NCBI GenBank assembly: GCA_026874595.1
Contig: CM049322.1
Location: forward strand, 49,329,340-49,393,339
Origin: Sipunculus nudus
Taxonomy: Eukaryota; Annelida; Sipuncula; Golfingiida; Sipunculidae
DNA length: 64,000 nt
Direction of reading: 5' to 3'
Part shown: positions 51,401 through 59,970 of the stretch, piece after piece
How positions within the stretch are numbered: the stretch's first letter is position 1
How the letters are laid out: the number at the start of each line of letters is the position of its first letter
Notes under the pieces: model-generated
The model's input: the letters and a program-made list of their open reading frames with translations, nothing else
What the model was told of the DNA's origin: nothing
Database searches by the model: none
Made by a program: the position numbers and the translations under genes

Positions 51401-54400
51401 CAGAGCACCCCTTCTTTCAAAGGAGTACTTTATTCTCATATGCCCTTATCCCCCCCCCCCCCGCCTTCGCCGAAAGTATATTATTAATATAATATTTTTT
51501 TGTTATTGTTTACTGTATTTCTTAAAATGTAAAGCTGTGTTAATCCAATGTGCACGATATCTCTTGAAAGAGTAATTCAAGGAATAATCCAGAAGATACC
51601 ATGTAGCATTTTAATAGAGATATTAATTTCTCTTTGAATAATCAGGAGTGAAGGTATAATTTAACCAATCAGTAGGCATAATTTGATAATGTATGAACCA
51701 AATTATGAATAAACAAAGTAGCAATTGGAAATGTGAATTCTGAAACAAGTTTTATTTTCAGATATACATGTATAATTGTTTTGCAAATTAAAAAAAAATT
51801 AATTCATTTGGTTTATGTAAATATGTGAAAATCAATATAATTCATTTTGTTTTTATTGATTTCGTAAAATAATTATATAAATCATACCAACGTAAGCAGT
51901 ATAACCAATGAATAAAATTTATAAGATGTGACAGACAACAAATAACAAGAGAATGATTGGTATTAATTTTAGTACTTTTTACCCTGCCACCCCCCCCCCC
52001 CTTTACATTGTCTGTTGTGTCATATGCATTCAGCGTATTCAAAATAATTCCACACATATATTACACTATATTGCTTTTCAGACCAATTTTAGCCACGCTG
52101 CCGATATGTTTATTAATTCAATAAAGCTCACAATGGTGATGCAGTTATATCTATCACAATCAGCTGAGCGCCGTGACCCTGGGCCCTTTGTTTTTTCAAA
52201 TACTTCTACTGCAATGTAGATAAAGTTATATGGCCAAGTCGAAACATGTGTGATAATAGCACTCCATTGGAAAATAAATAATAATTTTTTCTTATAATGC
52301 GCACATATCTAGAATACAAGACTCTGCTCAAAGAGCATAACAATACTATATATAAAAAGGCAATAATAAACATTTAAAATAAATGACAACTTATAGTATA
52401 TATTTAAAGAAATGTCAGTGTTAAGATTAAATAAAATGTCATTATACTTAGTACTAAAACATAGCATATAATCTACCATTTACAAAAAATATAATCATAG
52501 GCTTGCTAAAAAAAGTGTGTCTTCAGTGCACGTTGAAATAAAGCAATAGAATCTGATTTCTTTATATAGTCCGGCAAACTGTTCCAGAGCACAGGAGCCC
52601 AACCACAGAATGCTCTTTTCAAATATGTAGATAATTTACGTCTAGGTTCACAATGACGCATGTACTTATTGTTTTAACTCAATGCAGGAGGTGTAAATTG
52701 TAACTGGAGAAATTATGTGACATAAACAGGTGCTTTCTCATTGAAAGCCGTATATGTAAGCAGAAATATTTTAAATCTAATACGATATTCTACAGGTGGC
52801 CAGTTCAACTCGAACAAAACGGGTGATATATGATCACGTTTTGGACATCTGGATACAATTCGAGCCGTCTGATTCAGGGTTGGGTTCAAATGCAACTCGG
52901 CGCATTTAAATGCAAATGCAAATGTTATGTTGTTTCCCAAAATGCAAATGCACATTTTTGGATCATCTTTTATTATATAATAACAGCTAGCTACCCTTCC
53001 ATGCATTTAAATTCATTACCTTGAGCAAATCGAATATAGCTACCCATATGGTAAGCTCAATTGTCCAGCATCCAACAAGAATTGTATACAACTACATATT
53101 TTTGCTGCATGCAAAATGACAAAATATTAAGAATTTGCATTTGACATTTGATTCACATTTCAAATGCAAATACAAATGTCTAGCATTTTTTCAAATGCAA
53201 ATGCAAATGAATTACATCAGTCTGACATTTAAATGCAAATGCGAATGCCGGCTTTTCAAAATTTTTGCATTTACATGCAAATTCAATTGTGCAACATTTA
53301 AATGTAAATGCAAATGCATTTGCATTTCGACCCAACTCTGGTCTGGTTTTGAATTCTTTACAGTCTTAACATTTGAGATTTGGGTGCTCCATATATGAGG
53401 GAAGTACAAACATCTAACCTCGACAAAATAAAACTCTGTTCTAACTGTGCAGCAGTTGACTAAGAAAGATATTTGTGGATCCGCCCAAGGTTGTACAGAT
53501 TGAAATATGCACTCTTACATATTAAACTTATTTGTGGGTTTTGTTTCATATGATCATCAAAAATAACTCCAAGATTTCTCACGTTCTGGGTTGGTTTTAT
53601 GGCACAGGTACCACTGGTTATGGAAGGATTAACAACTTTCTGTACTTCATAGCTGAACCCATAATAATCATCTCAGTTTTGTCACTGTTGAGATTAAGCT
53701 TGTTTTGTATCATCCAGTGTTGAATATGGTTCACACATTTATCAATTTTGCTCAAGTTATAGTCCAAATCATCAGGTGAGCATGGTTTGTACAACGGTGT
53801 ATCATCTGTATACAGAACATAATATAAGCCATGTCCTCGTATGAGGTTGCGAAGGGGTTTCGTATACATAGTAAACAGAAAAGGGTCTAAAACAAAACCT
53901 TGAGGTACAACATATTTTAAAACGAATCCATCCGAAAATTTCGCAAATGACAAATGACTTTCTCCTGTCACTGAGGTACGCCTTAATCCAGGCTGGATCG
54001 ACCTAATCTGTGATACCATACGTATCTGACAACCTTGAAACAAGAAGCTGGTGATCAATTGAATCCAGAGCAGCCGACAAATCACGCAGGATCAAGACTA
54101 TGACTTGTTGCCTGTCAATACTTCACAGAACATCGTTTTGAACATGCAACAGAGCTGTTTCAGTAGAAGGACCGATACGATAAGCAGAATGCATTGGCAC
54201 CTCCACATTATTCATCTTACTGTAAGAAACGAATTGTTGTGCTAAAACTCTTACCACTGCCTTAGAAACAAATAATAAATTGCTGACTGGTCTATAGTTT
54301 TTGAGACATTCAGCATCAAAAGGTTTGTTTAACGGTGGTGTTACCAAAGCCTCCTTCATATTCAGTGAAACTCTACCAGAAACCATTGATTTATGAAGAA

Positions 54401-55574
54401 TTTTTGTGATGACTGGTGACATTACAACATGTAATGTTCTTCACCAACAAAGTTGGAATCGGGTCAAGGTGACATGATTTATTTGCCGACTTACAAATAA
54501 TCATTCTAGCTTCTTCTTCAATAGGTTGACAAAAAAATCCAGCAGGGATGGCTTATTTATATCTAGGTCTTGGGACTTACATTCAGTATACATATAGTGT
54601 TGGACAGCTGGGATAGGACAATCTGAAAAATTAGCAACTTTATCTAGTTCATCTCTAATCGATGTATTAAAAAAAACATTCAACTGATTTGCCAAATTCA
54701 AGTCATCCCAGGAACTTGGTAAACATTTGACTTTCACGGAAACCAGAGAATGTGTAGTCTTGTATAAAAGTTTTGCATCAAAGACAACAGTTTCAAATTT
54801 AGATGCAATGAATGCCCCTTTTCTTTCCTGAATTAATCCCCTAAGTTCTTTCCTCTGATTTACAAATTTCTCCCAGTGTACTATCAATTTGCCCATCTCC
54901 ACTTACTTCTGTCTTCCTAAGATCTTGCTTTCTCTGCCTTAATTCTTCATTATAACACGGTGCATATGGTCTATTCACAACTGATCTTATTTTCTGAGGA
55001 ACATGAATATGTAGCAAATCAGTAAGAACTTTGTTGTAAAATTTAATCATTTGTTCTAAATGACTATATTCATGATCTAGCTACTCTGTAGAGTGGTTTT
55101 CTCTGGGGTATCAAGTTTCCTCCACATTTAAACATTACCAAACACCACGACTTGAGCTATGGATAGTGCATTGATCAGTTATAACAATTATTTGTACAAT
55201 CAATGTAAAGTTTAAATTAATTGAAAAATGTAGTCTAGTGGTACTTGACCTGAAGGGCCGCAGTTCTATGCAAGCCAGAGCCTTGAAAAAATTGTGAAAT
55301 CTTAATTTAACTACGGAAACTTGCTCTCGTGTTTTAATTCCTGGTTATGGTTACTAGATTATCCTTACCCATCCCCCCCTACATAAACATGAAATCAATA
55401 AGGCTTAAAAGTGTATCCGTATATTATTTCTAATTTGATATATTACTCTTTATGAATATTGGAAATTAATATAAATTTGTCTAAAATAATTATGGTGTTT
55501 CGTTTGTCATTAATACACATTTAATAGACAATGCGGTACACATGCCATCGACCGATTCTTTAATATATACAAGA

Positions 55575-55636
<62 letters not shown>

Positions 55637-58600
55637 TGTGTGTGTGTGTGTGTGTATTACATTAACAGATTATTTTATACTTTCAGAATACCTTATCCCA
55701 TGATTTTTGGAGCGTGCACTGCATTTACCGCGGAGCAGTTTGAGAGAGTCAACGGCTTTTCTAATCAGTATTACGGCTGGGGAGGAGAAGATGACGACAT
55801 GTTTAACAGGTCAATCTGCAGGCTTAAACTCCAGTCCTATAATCCATCTTATTTAGATCAGCTGACTAGAATTCAGGCTAGTTGAAGCCAAGGCCGGCAT
55901 CCATCATCTAGACCCAGTTGTGGCTCTGTAGTAAATACAGAATGTCAAATCTCTGGCTTCATTTATCAAGGAATGGAGGCAAAGCAAATTTTGTGACCCC
56001 ACGTTTTTCGTACATATCCCAATGAGCCTGCAAAATGGTTTTGTTCATCAGTTAAATTGTAGCTTCCCTCATAATTCGGTCGTCATGAATCAACTGACCA
56101 CTGGCTATCAACCAATCACATGCAGTTAAGTGACTCTGCCTATTGCTTTGGATTGAGCAGTTGGGCTTGAAGGCTGCCTCAGCCCTCTAGCGCAGTGAGG
56201 GATATGGCTTTTTGTCAGATCAGTTTAGACCATACCTACTACCTGGTGTTGCCCCCACTTTAAACAGCACTCATGCTATCTCCCTGGATATGTACATTTA
56301 ATTTCATGTGTAATTTAATGAGAATTAATGCAGTTGGATTAATTGAAAATTTAGAGGTTAAATTATATTTCCATTAAACATTGTTGTTATACGTTTTATT
56401 AATTGCTCAATTACAATGTCCAGTCCCCCAGAATTTGAAAGCAAAATACAACATCATCACTGCTAACCTCCCAGTTGAAATGTGATACCTGCACCCCACA
56501 GGCTGTAATCAGTGCTCGGCTCACTGGGACAGTCGTCCAACAAACGCTTCGAATCATTTGTTATACACTCAATCTGCTAGAAAAATGAAGCCATATATTC
56601 TAGACAGCCTATTCTGTATATTTTACAGATCCGCAAGTGGGTCTTTCCTATATCCTGCTATTTATCTGTTAAATGTGTTGGGTCCCCCCCCCCCCCCGAG
56701 TTTTTTTTTCTACAGGCATATACTTAGGTTTTACATAGCATACCATATGTATTTAGGTAGATATAGAAAGATTATATATGTTTTATATAACAAATTGTTA
56801 TTGAAATCTTATTATTCTAAGACATACCTGATTTTAGCAGATTACAGTGGGTCTTGAATCTAGGATTTCCGAACTTTTGATATATGTTTCATGTCAATTT
56901 ACCGATTTTATTTTATGTAAAGTGCTTTTGAACATACTTGACGTTGGAAAAGAGTGCTGTATAAATGCGGTATATAAATTGTTGGAGTCAGTCTGGACCA
57001 AGTTAGTGGTCCTCCTTAAGACTGGTCATACTGTATGGACTGTTCTCATGTGAACTTATTTATTCATGTGACCTTTGACCTTTCAGAATCATGGCAGCAC
57101 GCATGGCAGTAGTACGTTACCCAGACCCAATAGGGAGGTTCACCATCGTGGAGCACAAAAAAGACGTTGGCAATCCGTATAACAATGATGGGTGAGTAAA
57201 TATGTGGATTTCCACTAATTTATGTCCTCTTCTTTGTTAAGAGAAATTTAAGATTCCTGTTGTACAAAATGTAGCATGCGTATTGAGAAATTTCACTTGC
57301 ACCGACACAGCAACATATATATAGCAACAAATATACGTTGTGTTGTTCACCATTGATATCCGGCAAAAAATACTACATGTAGCAATTCATTTTTCCTGAT
57401 CCACGCATAAGAATTCTCACATTAATTTAGTCAAAACAGATTTTTAACTGCATTCTGTATGCCGGATCCCAATTCCATACATACGACATCTTAGCTTTAT
57501 GCCCTCACAAAGTATGATTTATACTTACTTAGCATCTATAAAAAGATCTCGATTTATTTCATTACATAAAGTGCTACTATGGACACAGGTATTTGAGTCC
57601 CAGTTGGATTATACCTATCGAGTGCTTGAATCCTAAATTGTGTACCATTTCAGGTCTGAAGATATGATAAGTGCTGGGCCGATGATTGAATATAATCGAT
57701 GATTGGACTGTAAATACAAACCGATCCGATCATGTACTGCCACAATAGATAACAATAATTACACATTATTTAGGCTTTGTGATTAGGAAATGTGTGCTTT
57801 GATATAATTTATATGGGTAACTCTAGAAAATAATTTGTTTACTAAAACCTTTATCCTTAATATAAGGTTACTTTATACACATATAGTCTGTAGAATTACT
57901 ACATAAAGTAGCAAATAGATAGGCCTATTTAGTAATTTCGATGATGCACGCATCTGTGTATGGTGAAAAATTACTGAAATCTTCATTCCTAATATAAGGT
58001 AACTTTATACACATGTAGTCTGTAGAATTACTACATAAAGTAGCAAATAGTTGGGCCTATTTAGTAGTTTCGATGATGCACACAACTGCACATGTATGGT
58101 AAAAAATTACTGAAATCTTCATTCCTAATATAAGGTAACTTTATACACTTGTAGTCTGAAGAATGACCACATAAAGTAGCGAATATTTAGGCATATTTAG
58201 CAGGTTAGATGACGTACACGTCTAGGTATGTTAAAAAATTAGGCCTACTGGAATCTTCAGTCCTAATATAATGTTACTTTATACACATGTAGTCTGTAAA
58301 ATTACTACATAAAGTAGCTAAAATTTAGGCCTATTTAGTAGTTTAGATGATGTACAGGTCTGTGTATGGTAAAAAAATACACAACCATACACAATCAATC
58401 AATTCTGATTACCAATCAGTCGATGCCCACTGATGATATATCATTAAATAACAACTGTTTACTGACACTAGACATGATAGTGATGAAAGTTGACTTTCAG
58501 CCCTTTGCTTATACCAACCTTCCTAGATAACGTATTGTTTAACAGAAACCTTATGTTCATTAAAATTAATCCATTTTCAGTCGTGTTTGAAAATTAAAGA

Positions 58601-58872
58601 AAAATTTCAGTAAATAAAGATGATATCACATTACACAATACAGGTGCGTGAATCACCATACATATTGATAATATTAACCACAAATTATAATCACATATAT
58701 AATATTATTCTTTTTTGTTCTTGTACTACTTAGATGTGACTCCTGGCTACGACGACCAGGCCATTACAGACGGGATGGGTTGTCCTCACTCAGGACCACC
58801 ATTTTACAAGTAGAGGAGAAAGTTCTCTATACTTTGGTCAGCGTGAAAGTCCCTGAACCTCCGACTCCTTAG
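42127..58872 (+). CDS. beta-1,4-galactosyltransferase-family (GT7) enzyme, six exons, probably GalNAc-type
   Basis: CDS join(42127..42403, 44525..44766, 46342..46532, 55687..55809, 57087..57191, 58734..58872), 358 residues plus stop. Predicted type II Golgi membrane glycosyltransferase adding Gal or GalNAc in beta-1,4 linkage to terminal GlcNAc. Short cytosolic tail, membrane anchor at about residues 9-29, stem, then the GT7 domain. Landmarks: GGTWRPPNC (121-129), KVAVIVPYRDR (134-144), HPVLQRQQLDY (156-166), FNKA (180-183), metal-binding DVD (206-208), GWGGEDDD (267-274), His301, DGLSSL near the C-terminus. Cys201 and Cys220 match a conserved disulfide pair. All introns are GT-AG and phases agree. 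From Asp232 to the C-terminal DGLSSL block the alignment to B4GALT1 has no gaps, including across the last two junctions. Ile243 replaces the donor-selecting Tyr289 of the bovine enzyme, suggesting GalNAc donor use. Ile298 replaces metal ligand Met344. Start chosen as the first Met before the anchor. Confidence 0.92.
42950..43250 (+). repeat. interspersed repeat family R2, copy in intron 1
   Basis: Order of blocks: GGGGGACATTGATTTTGGTT, CTGTCCGTCTGTCTGG, paired TTATGACATG..GGAGACATCTTCAGG segments, then ACAAGAGGCGGAAGCGGG. The same order recurs at 44880-45310 in intron 2. Confidence 0.7.
43251..44524. other. rest of intron 1
   Basis: AT-rich intronic sequence; the opening at 43568-43837 has no recognised motif. 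The acceptor TTTTTCATTTTAG ends it. Confidence 0.6.
44525..44766 (+). CDS. B4GALT-like exon 2: N-terminal part of the catalytic domain
   Basis: Codes residues 93-173, with GGTWRPPNC, KVAVIVPYRDR, HPVLQRQQLDY and FLVKQ. Preceded by a TTTTAG acceptor and followed by CAG|GTATTG. The most strongly conserved B4GALT exon. Confidence 0.95.
44880..45310 (+). repeat. interspersed repeat family R2, copy in intron 2
   Basis: Same block order as the intron 1 copy: GGGGGACATTTATTTAGGTT, TCCGTCTG, two ATGACATG..GGAGACATCT units, ACAAGAGGCGGAAGCAGG. This copy is longer through small insertions. Confidence 0.7.
45311..46341. other. rest of intron 2
   Basis: AT-rich. 45985-46110 is enriched in CATTTG/CAAATG hexamers like those of the hAT-like element at 52875-53340, but clear terminal repeats are missing. 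Confidence 0.4.
46342..46532 (+). CDS. B4GALT-like exon 3: DVD metal/UDP site
   Basis: Residues 174-236 and two bases of codon 237. Contains MFNKAALMNAGF, YDCYVFHDVD (Asp206, Asp208) and YACSSDPRH. Lys182 stands where vertebrate enzymes have the Arg of FNRA. The donor is GA|GTAAGT. Confidence 0.95.
46660..47285 (+). repeat. interspersed repeat family R1, plus copy in intron 3
   Basis: TTAGCTATAGTCATGGTCCT, TTTGTCCGTCGTCCG, CTGTTGGACCTACGAAT, AGATGTCCCCTAAAGC in the same order as 31255-31908 read in reverse, ending with TTCCTGTAAGCACTGTTGAT. Confidence 0.75.
47286..48397. other. intron 3, no feature recognised
   Basis: AT-rich with A and T tracts. No coding signal. Confidence 0.5.
48398..49028. 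mobile_element. pogo/Tigger-like element in intron 3
   Basis: The left end is CAGTCGAGCCTGTCTAATAT with AGTGGTCGTAGTAGACAGG. The right end contains AGTGGTCGTAATAGCCAG and ACAGGTTGGACTCTAT in inverted sense. About 630 bases, no transposase. Confidence 0.5.
49375..49557. mobile_element. terminal fragment of a pogo/Tigger-like element
   Basis: It ends GAGTTTCACTGTATA, the inverted CAGTGAAACTC terminus with TA, and contains TGTCCATTATCCTGGATATT and CCGCTTTACTGAG motifs. The left terminus is uncertain. Confidence 0.35.
49558..50291. other. intron 3, partial R1-like fragment
   Basis: 49790-49930 shows AGCTGACTTTTAAGCCAACT, CGTTCGTCGTCCG and ACACCGTTGGACCT, i.e. the start of family R1, but the rest diverges. 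Confidence 0.4.
50292..50930 (+). repeat. interspersed repeat family R1, second plus copy in intron 3
   Basis: AAGGTCAGCTGACTCATAGG, CCTGCCGTCCGTCCG, CCGTTGGACCTACGAAAT, AGATGTCCCTTTGTCC, then TGCACTTTGTAAAAAATGAG as in the copy at 46660-47285. Confidence 0.75.
51140..51830 (+). repeat. two-copy tandem repeat, each started by a C tract
   Basis: Copy one (51140-51345) and copy two (51445-51830) both begin with a C run of about 13-14 bases. They share TTATTGTTTACTGT/CTATTGTTCACTGTC, AATGTAAAGCTGTG, GTGAATTCTGAAWCAAGT and TTTTCAGA blocks. Copy two has an extra insertion of about 170 bases. A third C tract lies at 51989-52001. Confidence 0.6.
52140..52277 (-). repeat. interspersed repeat, GACCCATGGGTCACGG family, minus copy
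   Basis: Inverse of the blocks at 29840-30095 (CAGCTGAGCGCCGTGACCC and AAGTTATATGGCCAAGTCG). It directly adjoins the 3' end of the CR1-like LINE. Confidence 0.55.
52278..55100 (-). mobile_element. CR1-like LINE, antisense in intron 3, decayed
   Basis: Read on the minus strand from 55100: a linker between endonuclease and RT (KIRSVVNRPYAPCYNEELRQ, about 54950), FVNQRKELRGLIQERK, then RT motifs NYRPVSNLLFVSK (about 54280) and HSAYRIGPSTETALL. Next comes PQGFVLDPFLF (about 53880-53910), then the catalytic box as LYTDDTPLY (53797-53820; YADD expected) and QNKLNLNSDKTEMII. The C-terminal ARIVSRCPKRDHISPVL and the WNSLPDYIKKSDS segment (52545-52590) follow. The 3' end has GAGCAGAGTCTTGTATTC and a short A/T-rich tail at 52278-52300. 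The endonuclease is missing (5'-truncated). Frameshifts and stops make it inactive. It is split by the hAT-like element at 52875-53340. Confidence 0.85.
52875..53340. mobile_element. hAT-like MITE with TGCAAA arrays, nested in the LINE
   Basis: The left end is CAGGGTTGGGTTCAAATGC and the reverse complement of the right end is CAGAGTTGGGTCGAAATGC. The flanking octamers are GTCTGATT (52867-52874) and GTCTGGTT (53341-53348). Removing the element and one octamer rejoins the LINE translation exactly (..RIQNQ-TARIVSR..), which proves insertion. The interior is made of degenerate TGCAAA/TTTGCA runs and has no gene. Confidence 0.85.
55231..55410 (+). mobile_element. SINE, diverged copy
   Basis: The 3' body (TTGCTCTCGTGTTTTAAT, CTGGTTATGGTTACTAGATT, ATCCTTACCCATCCCC) matches the body of the SINE at 59760-59970. 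The head TAGTCTAGTGG recalls its A box; the B box is lost. Confidence 0.5.
55578..55655 (+). repeat. (AT)n-(GT)n microsatellite next to the exon 4 acceptor
   Basis: About 28 AT dinucleotides then 11 GT dinucleotides, ending 31 bases before exon 4, so it sits in the branch-point and pyrimidine-tract region. Length changes here could affect exon 4 splicing. Confidence 0.95.
55687..55809 (+). CDS. B4GALT-like exon 4: donor-selectivity residue and WGGEDDD catalytic loop
   Basis: Completes Glu237 and codes residues 238-277 plus two bases of Arg278. Contains PYPMIFGACTAF, VNGFSNQYYGWGGEDDDMFN. Ile243 lies at the position of bovine Tyr289 and Ala246 at Gly292. Acceptor TACTTTCAG; donor AACAG|GTCAAT. 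Confidence 0.95.
55810..57086. other. intron 4
   Basis: No repeat family recognised except a C tract near 56687. The openings at 56558-57053 lack motifs. Acceptor TGACCTTTCAG. Confidence 0.6.
57087..57191 (+). CDS. B4GALT-like exon 5: second metal-binding segment
   Basis: Codes from the last base of Arg278 to the first two bases of Gly313: RMAVVRYPDPIGRFTIVEHKK.. The match to vertebrate enzymes is gap-free from FNR to His301 (His347 in bovine). Ile298 takes the place of the metal ligand Met344. The donor is GG|GTGAGT. Confidence 0.9.
57848..58383 (+). repeat. intron 5 tandem repeat, 4 copies of about 132-138 bp
   Basis: TAATATAAGG-like starts lie at 57858, 57990, 58126 and 58264. Each copy runs through TACTTTATACAC, GTAGTCTGTA, ACATAAAGTAGC, GGCCTATTTAG and GATGATGCAC. 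The copies are about 10% diverged by eye. Confidence 0.9.
58734..58872 (+). CDS. B4GALT-like exon 6: C-terminus and stop
   Basis: Completes Gly313 and codes residues 314-358, ending ..VPEPPTP and TAG at 58870-58872. RRDGLSSLRTTILQVEEK aligns with the C-terminal DGLNSLTYQVLDVQ block, and the spacing from His301 (25 residues) equals that of human B4GALT1, supporting this splice choice. The acceptor is TACTACTTAG. Confidence 0.9.
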
Positions 58873-59325
58873 GCTGGACGATAAGTCAGGTAAATGAAGA
58901 GGAGGGCACGACTCCCGAGGCTGGACGATAAGTCAGGTAAATGAAGAGGAGGGCACGACTCCCGAGGCTGGACGATAAGTCAGGTAAATGAAGAGGAGGG
59001 CACGACTCCCGAGGCTGGACGATAAGTCAGGTAAATGAAGAGGAGGGCACGACTCCCGAGGCTGAACGATAAGTCAGGTAAATGAAGAGGAGGGCACGAC
59101 TCCCGAGGCTGAACGATAAGTCAGGTAAATGAAGAGGAGGGCACGACTCCCGAGGCTGAACGATAAGTCAGGTAAATGAAGAGGAGGGCACGACTCCCGA
59201 GGCTGAATGATAAGTCAGGTAAATGAAGAGGAGGGCACGACTCCCGAGGCTGAATGATAAGTCAGGTAAATGAAGAGGAGGGCACGACTCCCGAGGCTGA
59301 ACGATAAGTCAGGTAAATGAAGAGA
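58862..59325 (+). repeat. 47-bp minisatellite, 10 copies, starting across the stop codon
   Basis: GATAAGTCAGG occurs at 58880, 58927, 58974, 59021, 59068, 59115, 59162, 59209, 59256 and 59303, exactly every 47 bases. The first unit overlaps the end of the coding region: CGACTCCTTAGGCTGGACG there matches CGACTCCCGAGGCTGGACG in the others. Units fall in blocks (GGACG, then GAACG or GAATG), so expansion was recent. The array forms the first part of the 3' UTR. Confidence 0.97.
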
Positions 59326-59494
59326 AAGGCACTCTCAAAGCTGAGGTGAAGGAAGGACTGTCTCACAAAAAGTGTTGCATAACACTCCCCATACAGAACT
59401 GGATTGATGTACACTTGCCCTGACCGAAGTTGAAGGACAAACACAGTCAATTCTGTTTAGAAATTGAAGGCAAATCATTCTCCGTGCAGAACTG

Positions 59495-59500
59495 AATAAA
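59495..59500 (+). promoter_or_regulatory. possible polyadenylation signal of the B4GALT-like gene
   Basis: AATAAA about 620 bases after the stop, beyond the minisatellite. Other AATAAA sites lie farther downstream, so the real 3' end is uncertain. Confidence 0.3.
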
Positions 59501-59759
59501 TGGACACTTACTGTGCAGAAAGTAGTTGAAACTGACTGAAAAACACTCTCTCATTAGAAGTCACAATCGCACCCTGTCCTTTCAGGTGTACGGTATTTCA
59601 CTATGCAAGTTAGAAAAAGAGGTATCATGCTAAAAGGGAATGCAAGGGCATTGTCTGTTCATGTATATGATTACATGCTTATTATCCCGTCACAAAATCA
59701 ATATAACTTCTGTCTGATGATGTTGCTTGGTGTATAGGTACCATAAGTGTATACTGTGA

Positions 59760-59970
59760 GGGGTAGGACGTAGCCTAGTGGTTAAGGCGTTGGACTTCGC
59801 AGCTAAAGGTACCCTGTTTGAATCCCGCCAGTGCCTCAATATCAATATGGTGAAATGTCATTATAGCACCTCAGAGATTTGCTCTAGCGTCTTAATGACA
59901 GGTTATGACAACTGGATTATTCCTATCCCCGTGCATATAAAACCTGCCCCCAAGAAAGCTTAATAAAAAC
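59760..59970 (+). mobile_element. tRNA-derived SINE
   Basis: The head GTAGCCTAGTGGTTAAGGCG with TTGGACTTCGCAGC and a B-box-like TGTTTGAATCCCG (59816-59828) is a pol III tRNA-like promoter. A body (GATTTGCTCTAGCGTCTTAA, CAGGTTATGACAACTGGATT) and an A/T-rich tail follow. A diverged relative lies at 55231-55410. It is too altered in the anticodon and acceptor arms to be a working tRNA. Confidence 0.75.

Noticed and set aside
59760-59835. Functional tRNA gene
   Set aside because: A- and B-box-like motifs are present but the cloverleaf arms do not pair, and a SINE body follows.
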